From Acidimicrobiia bacterium (GTDB lineage: Bacteria > Actinomycetota > Acidimicrobiia > Acidimicrobiales > Aldehydirespiratoraceae): DNA of 64,000 bases. The notes beneath the pieces were generated by a model. The model saw only the letters and a list, made by a program, of their open reading frames with translations, was not told the origin of the DNA and did not search any database. Below, piece by piece: positions 35,454-44,640 of this stretch; within the stretch, counting starts at the first letter, position 1, and every line of letters starts with the position of its first letter. The DNA lies in assembly GCA_022828135.1 (NCBI GenBank), contig JAJEJB010000031.1, positions 155,813 to 219,812 of the forward strand, in the 5' to 3' direction. The translations under genes and the position numbers were made by a program.

Positions 35454-35921
35454 ATGAGCGGCCTCTGCGCCATCCGCGAGATCGACGTCATCGACGCCCT
35501 CCGGAGGGTGGACGACCCCGAGTATCCAGGGGTCAGCGTGGTCGAAATGGGCATGATCAGCGCCATCGAGCTCGCCGGCGGATGGGTTTCAATCGAACTG
35601 ATCACCACCTTCAGCGGCTGCCCGGCCCTGGACGTCATCTCGTCCGAGATCGCCAGGGCAGTCGGGACTCTGGACGGCATCACCGGTGTCGAGGTGCGAC
35701 GCAGCGCCGAGGCCTGGGACACCTCGAGGCTCAGCGAGCATGCTCGGGCCGTCATGGCCCGAGACTTCACAGTGGCCGTCGCCGTCCCCGGCAAGCCGAC
35801 CGAGTGTCCCCGTTGCGGGGTGAAGGCGCTGGTGGAGCAGTCACCGTTCGGGCCGGCCCGGTGCCGGGCCGTCTACCGCTGCACAGCCTGCGGCGAGGTG
35901 GTGGAGGTGCTACGAGCGTGA
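35454..35921 (+). CDS. PaaD-like MIP18-family protein with zinc ribbon
   Basis: 155 residues: a MIP18/DUF59 domain (DALRRVDDPEYPGVSVVEMGMI, FSGCPALDVISSEI) followed by a four-cysteine zinc ribbon, CPRCGVKAL and YRCTACGEV. This is the architecture of PaaD/PaaJ, which helps mature the phenylacetyl-CoA epoxidase metal centre. No paaABCE genes are in the window, so the role here may be metal-centre assembly for another oxygenase. It converges on bsaP with a 12-base overlap of the 3' ends. Confidence 0.8.
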   Translation: MSGLCAIREIDVIDALRRVDDPEYPGVSVVEMGMISAIELAGGWVSIELITTFSGCPALDVISSEIARAVGTLDGITGVEVRRSAEAWDTSRLSEHARAVMARDFTVAVAVPGKPTECPRCGVKALVEQSPFGPARCRAVYRCTACGEVVEVLRA

Positions 35922-36089
35922 GCTCATGGTGCCGCAGTGGCGGCACCTGGCCGTCCAGCCCGCAGGACTGACCGAAGTGGCCAGCCACGCGCCGCACGCC
36001 CCGCAGTAGCGGGGCGGATCGAGTTCGGGCAGGCAGCCGGCACAATCGCCTCGGCCGCAGCCGTGGCAATAGGGTTCCTGGCCGCTCAA
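35910..36089 (-). CDS. bsaP: Biotin synthase auxiliary protein (small zinc-ribbon protein)
   Basis: A 59-residue cysteine-rich protein starting at a TTG that overlaps the bioB stop (TTGA). It has [13 protein letters not shown], then [13 protein letters not shown] and [10 protein letters not shown], the actinobacterial BsaP pattern of paired CxxC motifs around DPPR(Y/F)C. BsaP supports repair or function of the biotin synthase iron-sulfur cluster. Its place directly after bioB supports the call. It is easily missed because of its length and the overlap with the PaaD-like gene on the other strand. Confidence 0.85.
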   Translation of the reverse strand: MSGQEPYCHGCGRGDCAGCLPELDPPRYCGACGAWLATSVSPAGWTARCRHCGTMSSRS

Positions 36090-37087
36090 ACCGCGGCGGA
36101 CAGACTGCCGATCGGCATACGCAGATCGGCAAGCATGTCCAGATCCTGCTGGGGCGATCGTCCCAGGGTGGTCAGGTAGTTGCCCACGATGAGGGCGTTG
36201 ATCCCGGACGTCATTCCCATGGCCTGGAGGTCGCGCAGGGTTATCTCCCGACCGCCCGCATAGCGCAGGATCACCGACGGCAACGCCAGCCGGAACAGTG
36301 CGATCCAGCGGATGGCCTCCAGGGCCCCCACCGGCTTGCGGATCTGCAACGGCGTGCCCGGCCGGGGGTTCAGGAAGTTGATGGGCACCTCGCAGGGCTC
36401 TACCGCCCTTATCTGCTCGATCAGCTCCAGACGTTGCTCGACACTCTCACCCATGCCGAGCAGCACCCCGCAGCACAGTTCCATGCCGGCCTCGCGCACG
36501 TAGGCGCAGGTGTCCACCCGCTCGTCGAAGCTGTGGGTGGTCACGACCTCGCCGAAGAACGACCGGCTCGTCTCCAGGTTGTGGTTGTAGCGATGGACCC
36601 CGGCCGCGGCCAACTCGAAGGCCTGATCCCGGGTCAGGATGCCGGCGCTGACCGCGACGTTGAGGCCGGTCTCGGCCGAGACCAACGCGGTCAATTCGAT
36701 CAAGCGGTCCATGGTGCGGCGATCCGGGCCGCGCACCGCCAGCACCATGCAGAACTCGCTGGCCCCCAGTTCCTCGGTCTCGCGGGCCGCGGCCAACACC
36801 TCTTCGGTGTCGAGAAACGGCGTGGCCTTGACCTGCGTGTCGAATGCGGCCGACTGGCTGCAGAAGTGGCAGTCCTCCGGACAGCCCCCCGTCTTGGCCG
36901 ACAGGATGCCTTCCACCTCCACGGTGGGGCCGGCCCACGCCAGCCGAACCTCGTGGGCCAGCGCGGCCAATGAGGGCACCGCCGAGTCGTCGACCACGGC
37001 CAGCTCGGCCAGATCATCGGCCGTGAGTTGGCGGTGCCCATCGAGCAGCGCCACCGACGCTCGCGCTATGGCCTCCCAGTCGCTCAC
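36086..37087 (-). CDS. bioB: Biotin synthase
   Basis: 333 residues, radical-SAM enzyme converting dethiobiotin to biotin. The [4Fe-4S] motif is [11 protein letters not shown], with family blocks [24 protein letters not shown] [14 protein letters not shown], and [13 protein letters not shown] start at 37087 shares a base with the TAG of the binding-protein gene upstream, so it is co-transcribed with the transporter operon. No other biotin gene is nearby. Confidence 0.96.
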   Translation of the reverse strand: MSDWEAIARASVALLDGHRQLTADDLAELAVVDDSAVPSLAALAHEVRLAWAGPTVEVEGILSAKTGGCPEDCHFCSQSAAFDTQVKATPFLDTEEVLAAARETEELGASEFCMVLAVRGPDRRTMDRLIELTALVSAETGLNVAVSAGILTRDQAFELAAAGVHRYNHNLETSRSFFGEVVTTHSFDERVDTCAYVREAGMELCCGVLLGMGESVEQRLELIEQIRAVEPCEVPINFLNPRPGTPLQIRKPVGALEAIRWIALFRLALPSVILRYAGGREITLRDLQAMGMTSGINALIVGNYLTTLGRSPQQDLDMLADLRMPIGSLSAAV

Positions 37088-38682
37088 TACGGCTTGAAGC
37101 AGGGCTCGTACTCCCAGTTCAAGGCGGCCTCGGAGGCGTAAGGCCCCTTGATGAGGGTGAAGCCGTTGTTGCTTCCCTCCTCCGACACCGTCACACCCGG
37201 CGTGTACCGCGAGAGGTCGACGTCGTACAGGTAGGTCTCACGCACGACGTTGTTGTTGGGGTTGCCGCGCCAACTCTGGTCCGGCGAGAGGCCCTTGAGG
37301 TCGGCGGTGATCTGGTTGGCCGCCGCCAGCACGCCGGCCCGGGTGAGGTTGCCGTTGCTGATGGCCTGGTCCAAGATCTGGTGGGCGATGTAGGCCAGGA
37401 TCCAGCTGACGATGTAGACGTCATCGAACGGCGCGTCCGGGCGGTACTCGCGCATACCGCTGATCATGTCCTGCATGCCCTCCGAGTCTTCGGCGTCCCA
37501 CAGCACGGCGTAGGTGGAATGGGTGTAGACGGCGTCGGCCAGTTCCGCGAAGCCTTGGACGCCGAGCAGAGCCGGGTTCCAGCTGGGGGCGTTGCCCGCC
37601 CACTGGCCGGTGAAGCCCGCTTGTGCGGCGCCGCCCATCAGGTTCGCGGTCGTGCTGGGGCTCGTGGCGAGCCACACCCAGTCGGCGCCGGACTCGGCGA
37701 TGCGGGTGATGACCGGCGTCAGGTCGGCGCCGGGGATCACTTGGGCTTGGCCGTCATAGACGATGTTGAGGCCCAGTGCATCGGCCGCGATCTTCGCACC
37801 CTCGGCGCCGTCCTCGCCGTAGTCGCCGGGGAAGCTGGCGATAGCGAAGTCGGGGCCGTAGGTCTCCGACATGTACGTCACGCCGTTCATGGCCTCGATG
37901 CAGTAGTTGGGCCCCACCTCGAACACGTTCTTGCCGATCTGGGGGTCGGCCCACCCCGAGTACCACGAGATCGGGACGGCGACCAGGTTGTCCTCGATGA
38001 GCGATTCGGTGGTGGCCGCGGTATGGGGCGAGCCGACGGACATGCTGAACATCACCACGCTCTGGTCGCCGTCGCCCGCCATGGCCTCGTAGTTCTCCAG
38101 ATGCCTGGGAACGTCGTAGCCGTTGTCCAGCACAACGGGCTCGACTGACCAGCCTCGGATCCCGCCAGTGTCGTTGACCCGCTCCCAGTAGGCCAGGTGT
38201 CCGTCGGTGATCTTGGTGATCAACGGAGCAAAGATGCCGGTCAGGTCGGTGTTCAGACCCACCCGGATCGTCCTCGACTCTATGTCCACGCCGAGATCGT
38301 GAGCTATCGCGCCCTCGGCCGCGGCCAGCGCCTCCTGGGCCGCGGCAGCTTCCCCCGCCGCCGCGTCGGCCTCCGCTCGGGCGGCTTCCAGCGCGGCCTG
38401 CGCCGCGTCGGCCTCGGCTTGGGCGGCTTCCAGCGCGGCCTGCGCCTCAGCCTGCTGTTCAGCGCTTGCCTCAGCAGCGGACTCCTCGGCCGCGGCCAAC
38501 CTTGCCGCAGCTTCCTCGACCGCGGCTTGGGCCTCATCGGCCTCGGCTCGCGCCGCTGCCCTCTCCGCTTCGGCCGCCGCGGCGGCGTCGGTTGCCGACG
38601 TGTCCGGCTCGTCGTCGCCGCAGGCCGAGGCAACCAAGGCCAGGGCGCAGAGAACCGCGAGCATCCATCTCATGGGTTTCAC
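37087..38682 (-). CDS. ABC transporter substrate-binding lipoprotein 1 with coiled-coil stalk
   Basis: 531 residues. Lipoprotein signal [20 protein letters not shown]. Then about 100 Ala/Glu-rich residues (roughly 30-130) form a predicted coiled coil before the type I binding domain (Peripla_BP_6: [41 protein letters not shown]). Strongly similar along its length to the protein encoded at 40449-42128. GTG 38682 follows GAGGAAGAG; an in-frame ATG lies nine bases downstream. It belongs to the Liv-type transporter of this operon; ligand unknown, perhaps carboxylic acids given the acyl-CoA genes. Confidence 0.9.
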   Translation of the reverse strand: MKPMRWMLAVLCALALVASACGDDEPDTSATDAAAAAEAERAAARAEADEAQAAVEEAAARLAAAEESAAEASAEQQAEAQAALEAAQAEADAAQAALEAARAEADAAAGEAAAAQEALAAAEGAIAHDLGVDIESRTIRVGLNTDLTGIFAPLITKITDGHLAYWERVNDTGGIRGWSVEPVVLDNGYDVPRHLENYEAMAGDGDQSVVMFSMSVGSPHTAATTESLIEDNLVAVPISWYSGWADPQIGKNVFEVGPNYCIEAMNGVTYMSETYGPDFAIASFPGDYGEDGAEGAKIAADALGLNIVYDGQAQVIPGADLTPVITRIAESGADWVWLATSPSTTANLMGGAAQAGFTGQWAGNAPSWNPALLGVQGFAELADAVYTHSTYAVLWDAEDSEGMQDMISGMREYRPDAPFDDVYIVSWILAYIAHQILDQAISNGNLTRAGVLAAANQITADLKGLSPDQSWRGNPNNNVVRETYLYDVDLSRYTPGVTVSEEGSNNGFTLIKGPYASEAALNWEYEPCFKP

Positions 38683-38751
38683 AGTCTCTTCCTCCCCGCG
38701 ACGAACGCTACCGGTTGCCGGCGAGTATGGGCCGGATTCGTGCGGCTACGC

Positions 38752-38773
38752 GGCCGGCGCCAGGCGGCCGGCC
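38752..38773 (-). terminator. Intercistronic hairpin after livG
   Basis: A perfect 7-bp GGCCGGC/GCCGGCC stem with an eight-base loop lies directly after the livG stop and before binding protein 1. It could attenuate transcription or protect the upstream mRNA. Confidence 0.45.
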
Positions 38774-39583
38774 TCACTCGGCGTCGGACGCGTCCAGTTC
38801 CGTGCTGCCCAGGTAGGCCGCGATCACGTTGGGATCGCGCTGCACCTCCGCCGGAGACCCCTCTGAGATCCGTCGACCGAAGTCCAGGACCATCACCCGG
38901 TCCGCGATGTCCATCACCAGGCCCATGTCGTGCTCCACCATGAGCAGTGTGATGCCGAGCTCGCGGCGGATGTCGAGGATGAAGCGGGCCATGTCCTCGG
39001 TCTCCTCCAGGTTCATGCCCGCGACCGGCTCGTCGAGCATGAGCATCTCAGGATCCATAGCCAGCGCCCGGCCGAGCTCTACTCGCTTCTGGATCCCGTA
39101 GGGCAGCAAGGCCACCGGGTGCTTCCGCCACCCCTCGATCTCCAGGAAGTCGATGATGTCCTCCACCCTGCGGCGGTGCTCGATCTCCTCCCGCTTGGCC
39201 TTGCCCACCCACAGCGCTCCGGCAAGGAAGGAGCCGCTCATGCGGATATGGCGACCGGTCAGCAGGTTGTCGAGCACAGTCATGTGGGAGAAGAGCTCGA
39301 TGTTCTGGAACGTGCGAGCCACCCCCAGTTGGGCCACCCGGTCGGGACGTGTGCCCATGATCGAAGAGCCCTTCCAGCGGATGTCGCCGGACTGCGGTCG
39401 ATACACCTGCGAGATCGAGTTGAAGATCGAGGTCTTTCCCGCCCCGTTGGGTCCGATGATGGAGAACAGCTCTCCCGGGCGGACCTCGAACGAGACCGAG
39501 TCGATGGCAGTCACCCCGCCGAAGCGCAAGGAGATGTCGTCCACCTCCAGCAGGGCGTGCGTCGATTCTCCGGAGGGGCTCAC
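38774..39583 (-). CDS. livG: Branched-chain-type ABC transporter ATPase LivG
   Basis: 269 residues. Walker A GPNGAGKTS, the LivG-specific insert region GVARTFQNIELFSHMTVLDNLL, an ABC signature region LPYGIQKRVELGRALAMDPEMLMLDEP and the H-loop MVEHDMGLVMDIADR are all present. GTG start overlaps the livF stop (GTGA). It energises uptake by LivHM. Confidence 0.93.
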   Translation of the reverse strand: MSPSGESTHALLEVDDISLRFGGVTAIDSVSFEVRPGELFSIIGPNGAGKTSIFNSISQVYRPQSGDIRWKGSSIMGTRPDRVAQLGVARTFQNIELFSHMTVLDNLLTGRHIRMSGSFLAGALWVGKAKREEIEHRRRVEDIIDFLEIEGWRKHPVALLPYGIQKRVELGRALAMDPEMLMLDEPVAGMNLEETEDMARFILDIRRELGITLLMVEHDMGLVMDIADRVMVLDFGRRISEGSPAEVQRDPNVIAAYLGSTELDASDAE

Positions 39584-40371
39584 GACAGCCAGCGCTTGCG
39601 GCGCTTGTAGTGCTTGACATCGCGGAACGACTTGCGCTCGCCCTCGGCGTGCAGGCCCAGATAGAACTCCTGCACGTCCTCGTCGGCTAGGAGCTTCCTG
39701 GGATCGCCGTCCATGACCACCTTGCCCGACTCCATGACGTAGCCGTAGTGGGCGATGGACAGGGCCATGACCGCGTTCTGCTCGATCAGCAGCACGCTCG
39801 TGCCCTGGGCATTGATGTCCACGATGATGTCCCGAATCTGCTGGATGAGCATCGGCGCGAGCCCCAGTGAGGGTTCGTCGAGGATCAGCAGCTTCGGGTC
39901 GGCCATCAGCGCCCGCCCGATGGCCAGCATCTGCTGCTCGCCACCTGACAGGTACCCGGCCGTGTCCCGCCGCCGGCCCTGCAGGAGCGGGAACAGTTCC
40001 ATCACCCGCTCGTAGGCCTCCTCGTTCTCCTTCCGGTCGCGCACGGTGAAGGCACCTGTGTTGAGATTCTCATCCACCGTCAACTCGGCGAAGATCCGCC
40101 GGCCCTCCATCACCTGGGTGATGCCAGCCTCGACGATGCGAGACGGCTTGAAGTGGGAGATGTCGGTGCCGTTCCAGACGATGGAGCCCTTGGTGATGTC
40201 GCCCTCATGGACGTCGAGGAGTCCGGTGATGGCCCGCACCGCGGTCGTCTTGCCCGCTCCGTTGGCGCCGAGCAACGCGACGATGCTGCCGTCGGGAACA
40301 TCGATGGACAGGCCGCGCAGCACAAGGACAACCTCGTTGTAGACGACCTCAAGGTTGGCGACTTCGAGCAT
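39580..40371 (-). CDS. livF: Branched-chain-type ABC transporter ATPase LivF
   Basis: 263 residues. Walker A GANGAGKTT, signature YLSGGEQQMLAIGRALMADPKLLILDEPSLGLAP and H-loop LIEQNAVMALSIAHYGYV. It has a C-terminal extension of about 20 basic residues (KSFRDVKHYKRRKRWLS) beyond the common LivF end. It is translationally coupled to livG and separated from binding protein 2 by a strong hairpin. Confidence 0.93.
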   Translation of the reverse strand: MLEVANLEVVYNEVVLVLRGLSIDVPDGSIVALLGANGAGKTTAVRAITGLLDVHEGDITKGSIVWNGTDISHFKPSRIVEAGITQVMEGRRIFAELTVDENLNTGAFTVRDRKENEEAYERVMELFPLLQGRRRDTAGYLSGGEQQMLAIGRALMADPKLLILDEPSLGLAPMLIQQIRDIIVDINAQGTSVLLIEQNAVMALSIAHYGYVMESGKVVMDGDPRKLLADEDVQEFYLGLHAEGERKSFRDVKHYKRRKRWLS

Positions 40372-40393
40372 TTCTTGGTCTTGTGGGCGGGCA

Positions 40394-40440
40394 GGCCCGG
40401 CGGGGCGGCCTGCGCTGCAGTGTCGCCCCGCCGACGGGCC
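40394..40440 (-). terminator. Strong hairpin between binding protein 2 and livF
   Basis: On the minus strand GGCCCG and GGCGGGGCG pair with CGCCCCGCC and CGGGCC, with a two-base bulge: a 15-bp GC stem. It lies within the operon nine bases after the binding-protein stop. It probably gives partial termination or 3'-end protection, allowing the binding protein to outnumber the ATPases. Confidence 0.6.
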
Positions 40441-40448
40441 TTAACGGA

Positions 40449-42128
40449 CTAGGAAGCCACGAAGCAGGGCTCGTACTCCCAGTTCAGGGCCGTCTCGGAG
40501 GCATAGGGCCCCTTGATCAGCGAGAAGCCGCTGTTGGCCCTCTCATCCGAGATGGTGGCCCCCGGCGTGTACAGCGACAGGTCAACGTCGTACAGGTACG
40601 TCTCGCGCACGACGTTGTCGTTGGGGTTGCCCACCCACGACTGGTTGGGCGCCAGACCGTTCAGGTCGGCTGTGACCTGATTGGCCGCGGCCAGCACCCC
40701 GGCCCGAGTGATGTTGCCGTTGCTGATGGCTTGGTCGAGGATCTGGTGCACGACGTAGCCCTGGATCCAGCTGATGATGTAGAAGTCGTCCCAGCTGGCG
40801 TCGGGGCGGTACTCGCGCATCACGTCGAGCAGCTCCTGCATGCCTGCGGCCTCTCCTACCGCGCCCGCGCCGGCGCCCTCGCCCAGCAGCACCGTGTAGG
40901 TGGAGTGGGTGTAGAACGCGTCGGCCAACTCCTTGAAGCCGTCGACGAGCAGCAGAGCCGGGTTCCAGCTCGGCGCGCTGCCTATCCACTGGCCGGTGTA
41001 TCCGGCCGCGGCCGAGCCGCCCAGGAGCTGTGCTGTCGTGCTGGGGTTGAGCGTGACCCACACCCAGTCCGCTCCGGACTCGACGATGCCGGTGATGACC
41101 GGGGTCTGGTCTGCGCCGGGGATGACCGCGCCCTCGCCGTCGTAGACGATGTTGAGGCCCAGTGCCTCGGCCGCGATCTTCACGCCCCGGGCCGCGTCCT
41201 GGCCGTAGTCGCCGGGGAAGGTGGCGATGGCCACGTCCGGACCGTAGGTCTCGGCCATGTAGGTCGTGCCGTTCATGGCCTCGATGCAGTAGTTGGTCTG
41301 CACCTCGAACAGGTTCTTGCCGATCGATGGGTCGGCCCAGCCCGAGTACCACGACAGCGGGATGGCGGCCATGTTGTCCTCGATGAGTAGTTCGGCGGTC
41401 GACGCGGAGTGGGGTGAGCCGGTCGAGGTGGCGAACATCACCACGCTCTCGGGACCGTCACCCGAGAAGACCTCGTAGTTCTCGAGGTGTGTGGGCACGT
41501 CGTAGGCGTTGTCGAGCACGACCGGCTCGATCGTCCAGCCCTGGATCCCGCCGTTGTCGTTGACCCACTCCCAGTAGACCAGGTGGGCGTCGGTGATCTT
41601 GGTGGTCAGCGGAGCGAAGATGCCGGTCAGGTCGGTGTTGAGACCGACCCGGATCGTCTTCGACTCTATGTCCACACCGATGTCGTGAGCTATGGCCCCT
41701 TCGACCACGGCCAGCGCCTCCTGGGCAGCAGCAGCTTCGCTCGCGGCCGCGTCCGCCTCAGCTTGGGCCGTCTCCGCGGCAGCCTGAGCTGCCGCCGCCT
41801 CAGCTTGGGCCGCTTCCAGCGCGGCCTGCGCCTCAGCCTGCTGTTCAGCGCTCGCCTCAGCGGCGGCCGCCTCAGCATCGGCCAGCCTTGCCGCGGCTTC
41901 CTCGGCCGCGGCTTGGGCTTCCTCCGCGGCGGTTTGTGCCGCGTCGGCCTCCGCTTGGGCCGCGGCCCGCTCCGCTTCAGCAGCTGCGGCCTCAGCCTCA
42001 GCCGCCGCGGCCCGCTCCGCTTCAGCAGCTGCGTCGGCGGCCGACGTATCGGGTTCGTCGTCGCCGCAGGCCGACGCGACCAGGGCCACGGCACACATCA
42101 CTGCGAGCAACCATCTCGTTCGTCTCAC
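40449..42128 (-). CDS. ABC transporter substrate-binding lipoprotein 2 with coiled-coil stalk
   Basis: 559 residues, paralogue of the protein encoded at 37087-38682. Signal [21 protein letters not shown], then about 130 Ala/Glu-rich residues with repeated [12 protein letters not shown] heptads, longer than in the paralogue, then the binding domain with [20 protein letters not shown] and TFPGDYGQDAARGVKIAAEALG. GTG 42128 has GGAGG upstream. Two binding proteins for one LivHMFG set suggest a widened ligand range. Confidence 0.9.
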   Translation of the reverse strand: MRRTRWLLAVMCAVALVASACGDDEPDTSAADAAAEAERAAAAEAEAAAAEAERAAAQAEADAAQTAAEEAQAAAEEAAARLADAEAAAAEASAEQQAEAQAALEAAQAEAAAAQAAAETAQAEADAAASEAAAAQEALAVVEGAIAHDIGVDIESKTIRVGLNTDLTGIFAPLTTKITDAHLVYWEWVNDNGGIQGWTIEPVVLDNAYDVPTHLENYEVFSGDGPESVVMFATSTGSPHSASTAELLIEDNMAAIPLSWYSGWADPSIGKNLFEVQTNYCIEAMNGTTYMAETYGPDVAIATFPGDYGQDAARGVKIAAEALGLNIVYDGEGAVIPGADQTPVITGIVESGADWVWVTLNPSTTAQLLGGSAAAGYTGQWIGSAPSWNPALLLVDGFKELADAFYTHSTYTVLLGEGAGAGAVGEAAGMQELLDVMREYRPDASWDDFYIISWIQGYVVHQILDQAISNGNITRAGVLAAANQVTADLNGLAPNQSWVGNPNDNVVRETYLYDVDLSLYTPGATISDERANSGFSLIKGPYASETALNWEYEPCFVAS

Positions 42129-42219
42129 GGTATTGCCTCCAAGGTTGTCTGTTGGTCTAGGAGCACTCGAACGGTGCCCACATCTTGACGGAGGATTGCT
42201 GCCTTTTCAATAGCGAACC

Positions 42220-43482
42220 TCAATAGCTGAATGGCCACCGCTTCCAGTAGTTGCGTACGCGAACCCAGATGCCGAAGATTCCCAGCGGCTCCACGATCAA
42301 AAAAACAACAATAAGCGCGCCGAACAGGACGATGTTCCAGTCGAATACGCTCAGCGTCCATCCGGGAGTCTGGATGGCCGTGTTGATGATGCCGAAGTCG
42401 TCCCCCTCGGTGAGCAGGACCCGGGCCAGGAGCTCGGTGAGCCCGCCCTCGGCGCGGTCGAGCCACTTGGTGAACTCCTCCACGAACTGAGGCACCATCA
42501 CCACGAAGAAGGTGCCGATCAGCGTGCCGGACGTGGTCCCGGCCCCGCCGATCAGCAGGATGGCGATGAACTCCACCGACAGGAACAGACCGAAGTCGGT
42601 GGCCAGGATCCTCTGGGACAGGGCGGAGAACAGTGCTCCGGCGACGCCCGCGAAGAACGACGACACCGCGAAGGCGATCACCTTGTAGCGGAACTCGGGC
42701 ACTCCCATCACCTCGGCTGCGATGTCGCGGTCCCGGATCGCTTGCAGGGCCCGACCGGTGCGGGTGCGGGTCAGGTTCTTGGCCACGAGCGTGAACGCGA
42801 TGGTGAGCACCAGGAGGAACAGATAGCGCTTCTGGAGGTCGGTGACATCGAACCAGAGCCAATGGCCGTCGTCCTCCACATTGATGAGCGGGGTCTCCTC
42901 CTTCCACAGCCGCACATCCAGACCGGGGAACTCACGGCCCAGCGCGGGCGGTCCGGCGATCTTGCGGCCCCAGCTGGTATTGCCGAAATGGATGCCCAGG
43001 AAGACCAGGCCCAGGGTGACGATGGCCAGATAGAGGCCCCGCAGTCTCACCGCCACCGGAGACACGGCCACACCCACCAGAGCCGCGACGACGCCCGCGC
43101 CGGGAAGCCAGACCCAGATCGGCAGCGAATGGCCCCAAGTCGCCTCGCCGCTGGTGCCTCCGAGATACACCGCGGTGCATGCGCCCACGCCCATGAAGAA
43201 GGCATGGCCCAGCGACACCTGTCCGGCCACACCGGCCAGCAAGTTGAGGCCGAGGGCGGCGATAGCCAGGACCATCAGGAGCGCCATGGGCCGCATCCAG
43301 TCGCTGTCACCCAGGAAGCGGACCACCGGGATCTGATTGATGACCGGCAGATCGAAGGGCAGCAGGAACAGCACCGCCACGAACAGTGTGCACACCACCT
43401 TCTGGGTCCACGTCGGCAGCAGTTGCGCCTCCTGCCGGTATGCGGTGTACAGACGGGGCCGACCGAGCACGGCTCTCGTCAC
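42220..43482 (-). CDS. livM: Branched-chain-type ABC transporter permease LivM
   Basis: 420 residues with eight or more transmembrane helices. The LivM hallmarks ALGLNLLAGVAGQVSLGHAFFMGVGA and RTGRALQAIRDRDIAAEVMGV (the EAA-like loop) are clear. GTG 43482 overlaps the livH stop (GTGA), so I reject the longer open frame. The periplasmic loop near 195-235 is longer than usual. Pairs with LivH. Confidence 0.92.
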   Translation of the reverse strand: MTRAVLGRPRLYTAYRQEAQLLPTWTQKVVCTLFVAVLFLLPFDLPVINQIPVVRFLGDSDWMRPMALLMVLAIAALGLNLLAGVAGQVSLGHAFFMGVGACTAVYLGGTSGEATWGHSLPIWVWLPGAGVVAALVGVAVSPVAVRLRGLYLAIVTLGLVFLGIHFGNTSWGRKIAGPPALGREFPGLDVRLWKEETPLINVEDDGHWLWFDVTDLQKRYLFLLVLTIAFTLVAKNLTRTRTGRALQAIRDRDIAAEVMGVPEFRYKVIAFAVSSFFAGVAGALFSALSQRILATDFGLFLSVEFIAILLIGGAGTTSGTLIGTFFVVMVPQFVEEFTKWLDRAEGGLTELLARVLLTEGDDFGIINTAIQTPGWTLSVFDWNIVLFGALIVVFLIVEPLGIFGIWVRVRNYWKRWPFSY

Positions 43483-44600
43483 ACCCTCTGGATCTCGGGC
43501 GTGCCGAACAGCCCGTAGGGCCGCACCAGCAGGCCGATGATCATCACGATGTAGGGCACGATCAGCGGGTACCCGGCGCCGAGCCACGAGGTGTGGGCCG
43601 CCGCGTACTGGCCCGCGTAGATCTCGGCCACCCCCACTATCAGACCGCCCAGCAGAGCCCCAGTCACAGAGTCGAGTCCTCCCAAGATCACGGCGGGAAG
43701 GGCCCGGAAGGCGATGTTGGCCGTGTTCTGATCGACAGAGATGGTCTGCTCCACCGGGGGCTGGGTGGCGAAGATCCCGCCGACGGCGGCCAGGACCGCA
43801 CCCGCGGCCCAGGCGATGGCGAACACACGGCCCACGTTGATTCCTTGGGCCATGGCCGCTTCCTGATCGAAGGCGACGGCCCGCATGGCTATGCCGAGTC
43901 GGGACCGGTAGAAGAAGTAGACCGCTACGAAGGCGACCGCGGCCGCGACCATGGCCGCCACGAAGCTCCAGTTGATCAACATGTCGCCCACCCTGAAGCC
44001 GCTTATCTCCCAGGGCACGCCGATCGGGCGGAGCTCGATCTCGACGGCGTCGTTGTTGAAGACCCGGAACATGATCTCAAGGCCGAGCGTGATCACAGCC
44101 ACCGAGAAGAGCGGCTGCCCGATCATGGGCCGGATCGCCAGCCGTTCGACCACCAGTCCGACCGCCGCTGCGAACGCGAGGGCCACCACAACACTGAGCG
44201 ACCAGTGCACCCAGTGCGGTCCGCCCAGATTGTCGAGGGGGTTGCTGATGTTGGTGAAGGGGATGTGGCCGTCTCGTTCGACCACGCTCTGGCCCTCGGA
44301 GAAAACGCTGCGCTCCTGCACCAGGAACGCCAGGAACAGCGCGCCGGTGGCCGCCAGTGCCCCCTGGGCGAAGTTGACGGTCTGCGTGGCCTTGAAGATG
44401 AGGACGAAGCCGAGCGCGATCAGGGCGTACACCGAGCCGAGCCCCAGTGACTTCATCAACGTCTGGAAGAACAGGACCGGATCGTTGGCCAGCTGCACCA
44501 TCCCGAAGATCAGGGTTGCGGCCAGCGCTCCGACAAGGAAGCCCACCGGAGCGCCCCGACGCAAGTCGACCGCCTGAAGCCTGGTTGCCATGCCTGCCAT
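43479..44600 (-). CDS. livH: Branched-chain-type ABC transporter permease LivH
   Basis: 373 residues. LivH features: SLGLGSVYALIALGFVLIFKATQTVNFAQGAL near the N-terminus and RSRLGIAMRAVAFDQEAAMAQGINVGRVFAIAW. Two starts nine bases apart (44600, 44591) are possible. It is somewhat longer than E. coli LivH because of an inserted loop (residues about 85-125). It follows the acyl-CoA ligase by 40 bases. Confidence 0.92.
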   Translation of the reverse strand: MAGMATRLQAVDLRRGAPVGFLVGALAATLIFGMVQLANDPVLFFQTLMKSLGLGSVYALIALGFVLIFKATQTVNFAQGALAATGALFLAFLVQERSVFSEGQSVVERDGHIPFTNISNPLDNLGGPHWVHWSLSVVVALAFAAAVGLVVERLAIRPMIGQPLFSVAVITLGLEIMFRVFNNDAVEIELRPIGVPWEISGFRVGDMLINWSFVAAMVAAAVAFVAVYFFYRSRLGIAMRAVAFDQEAAMAQGINVGRVFAIAWAAGAVLAAVGGIFATQPPVEQTISVDQNTANIAFRALPAVILGGLDSVTGALLGGLIVGVAEIYAGQYAAAHTSWLGAGYPLIVPYIVMIIGLLVRPYGLFGTPEIQRV

Positions 44601-44640
44601 CAGGCCAGGCTCTCCGGGCCTCGGATCGCCGCGCCGACCA

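Noticed and set aside
42220..43587. LivM with a 35-residue N-terminal extension
   Set aside because: The extra residues are in the livH coding region and Arg-rich; the GTG overlapping the livH stop is the natural start.
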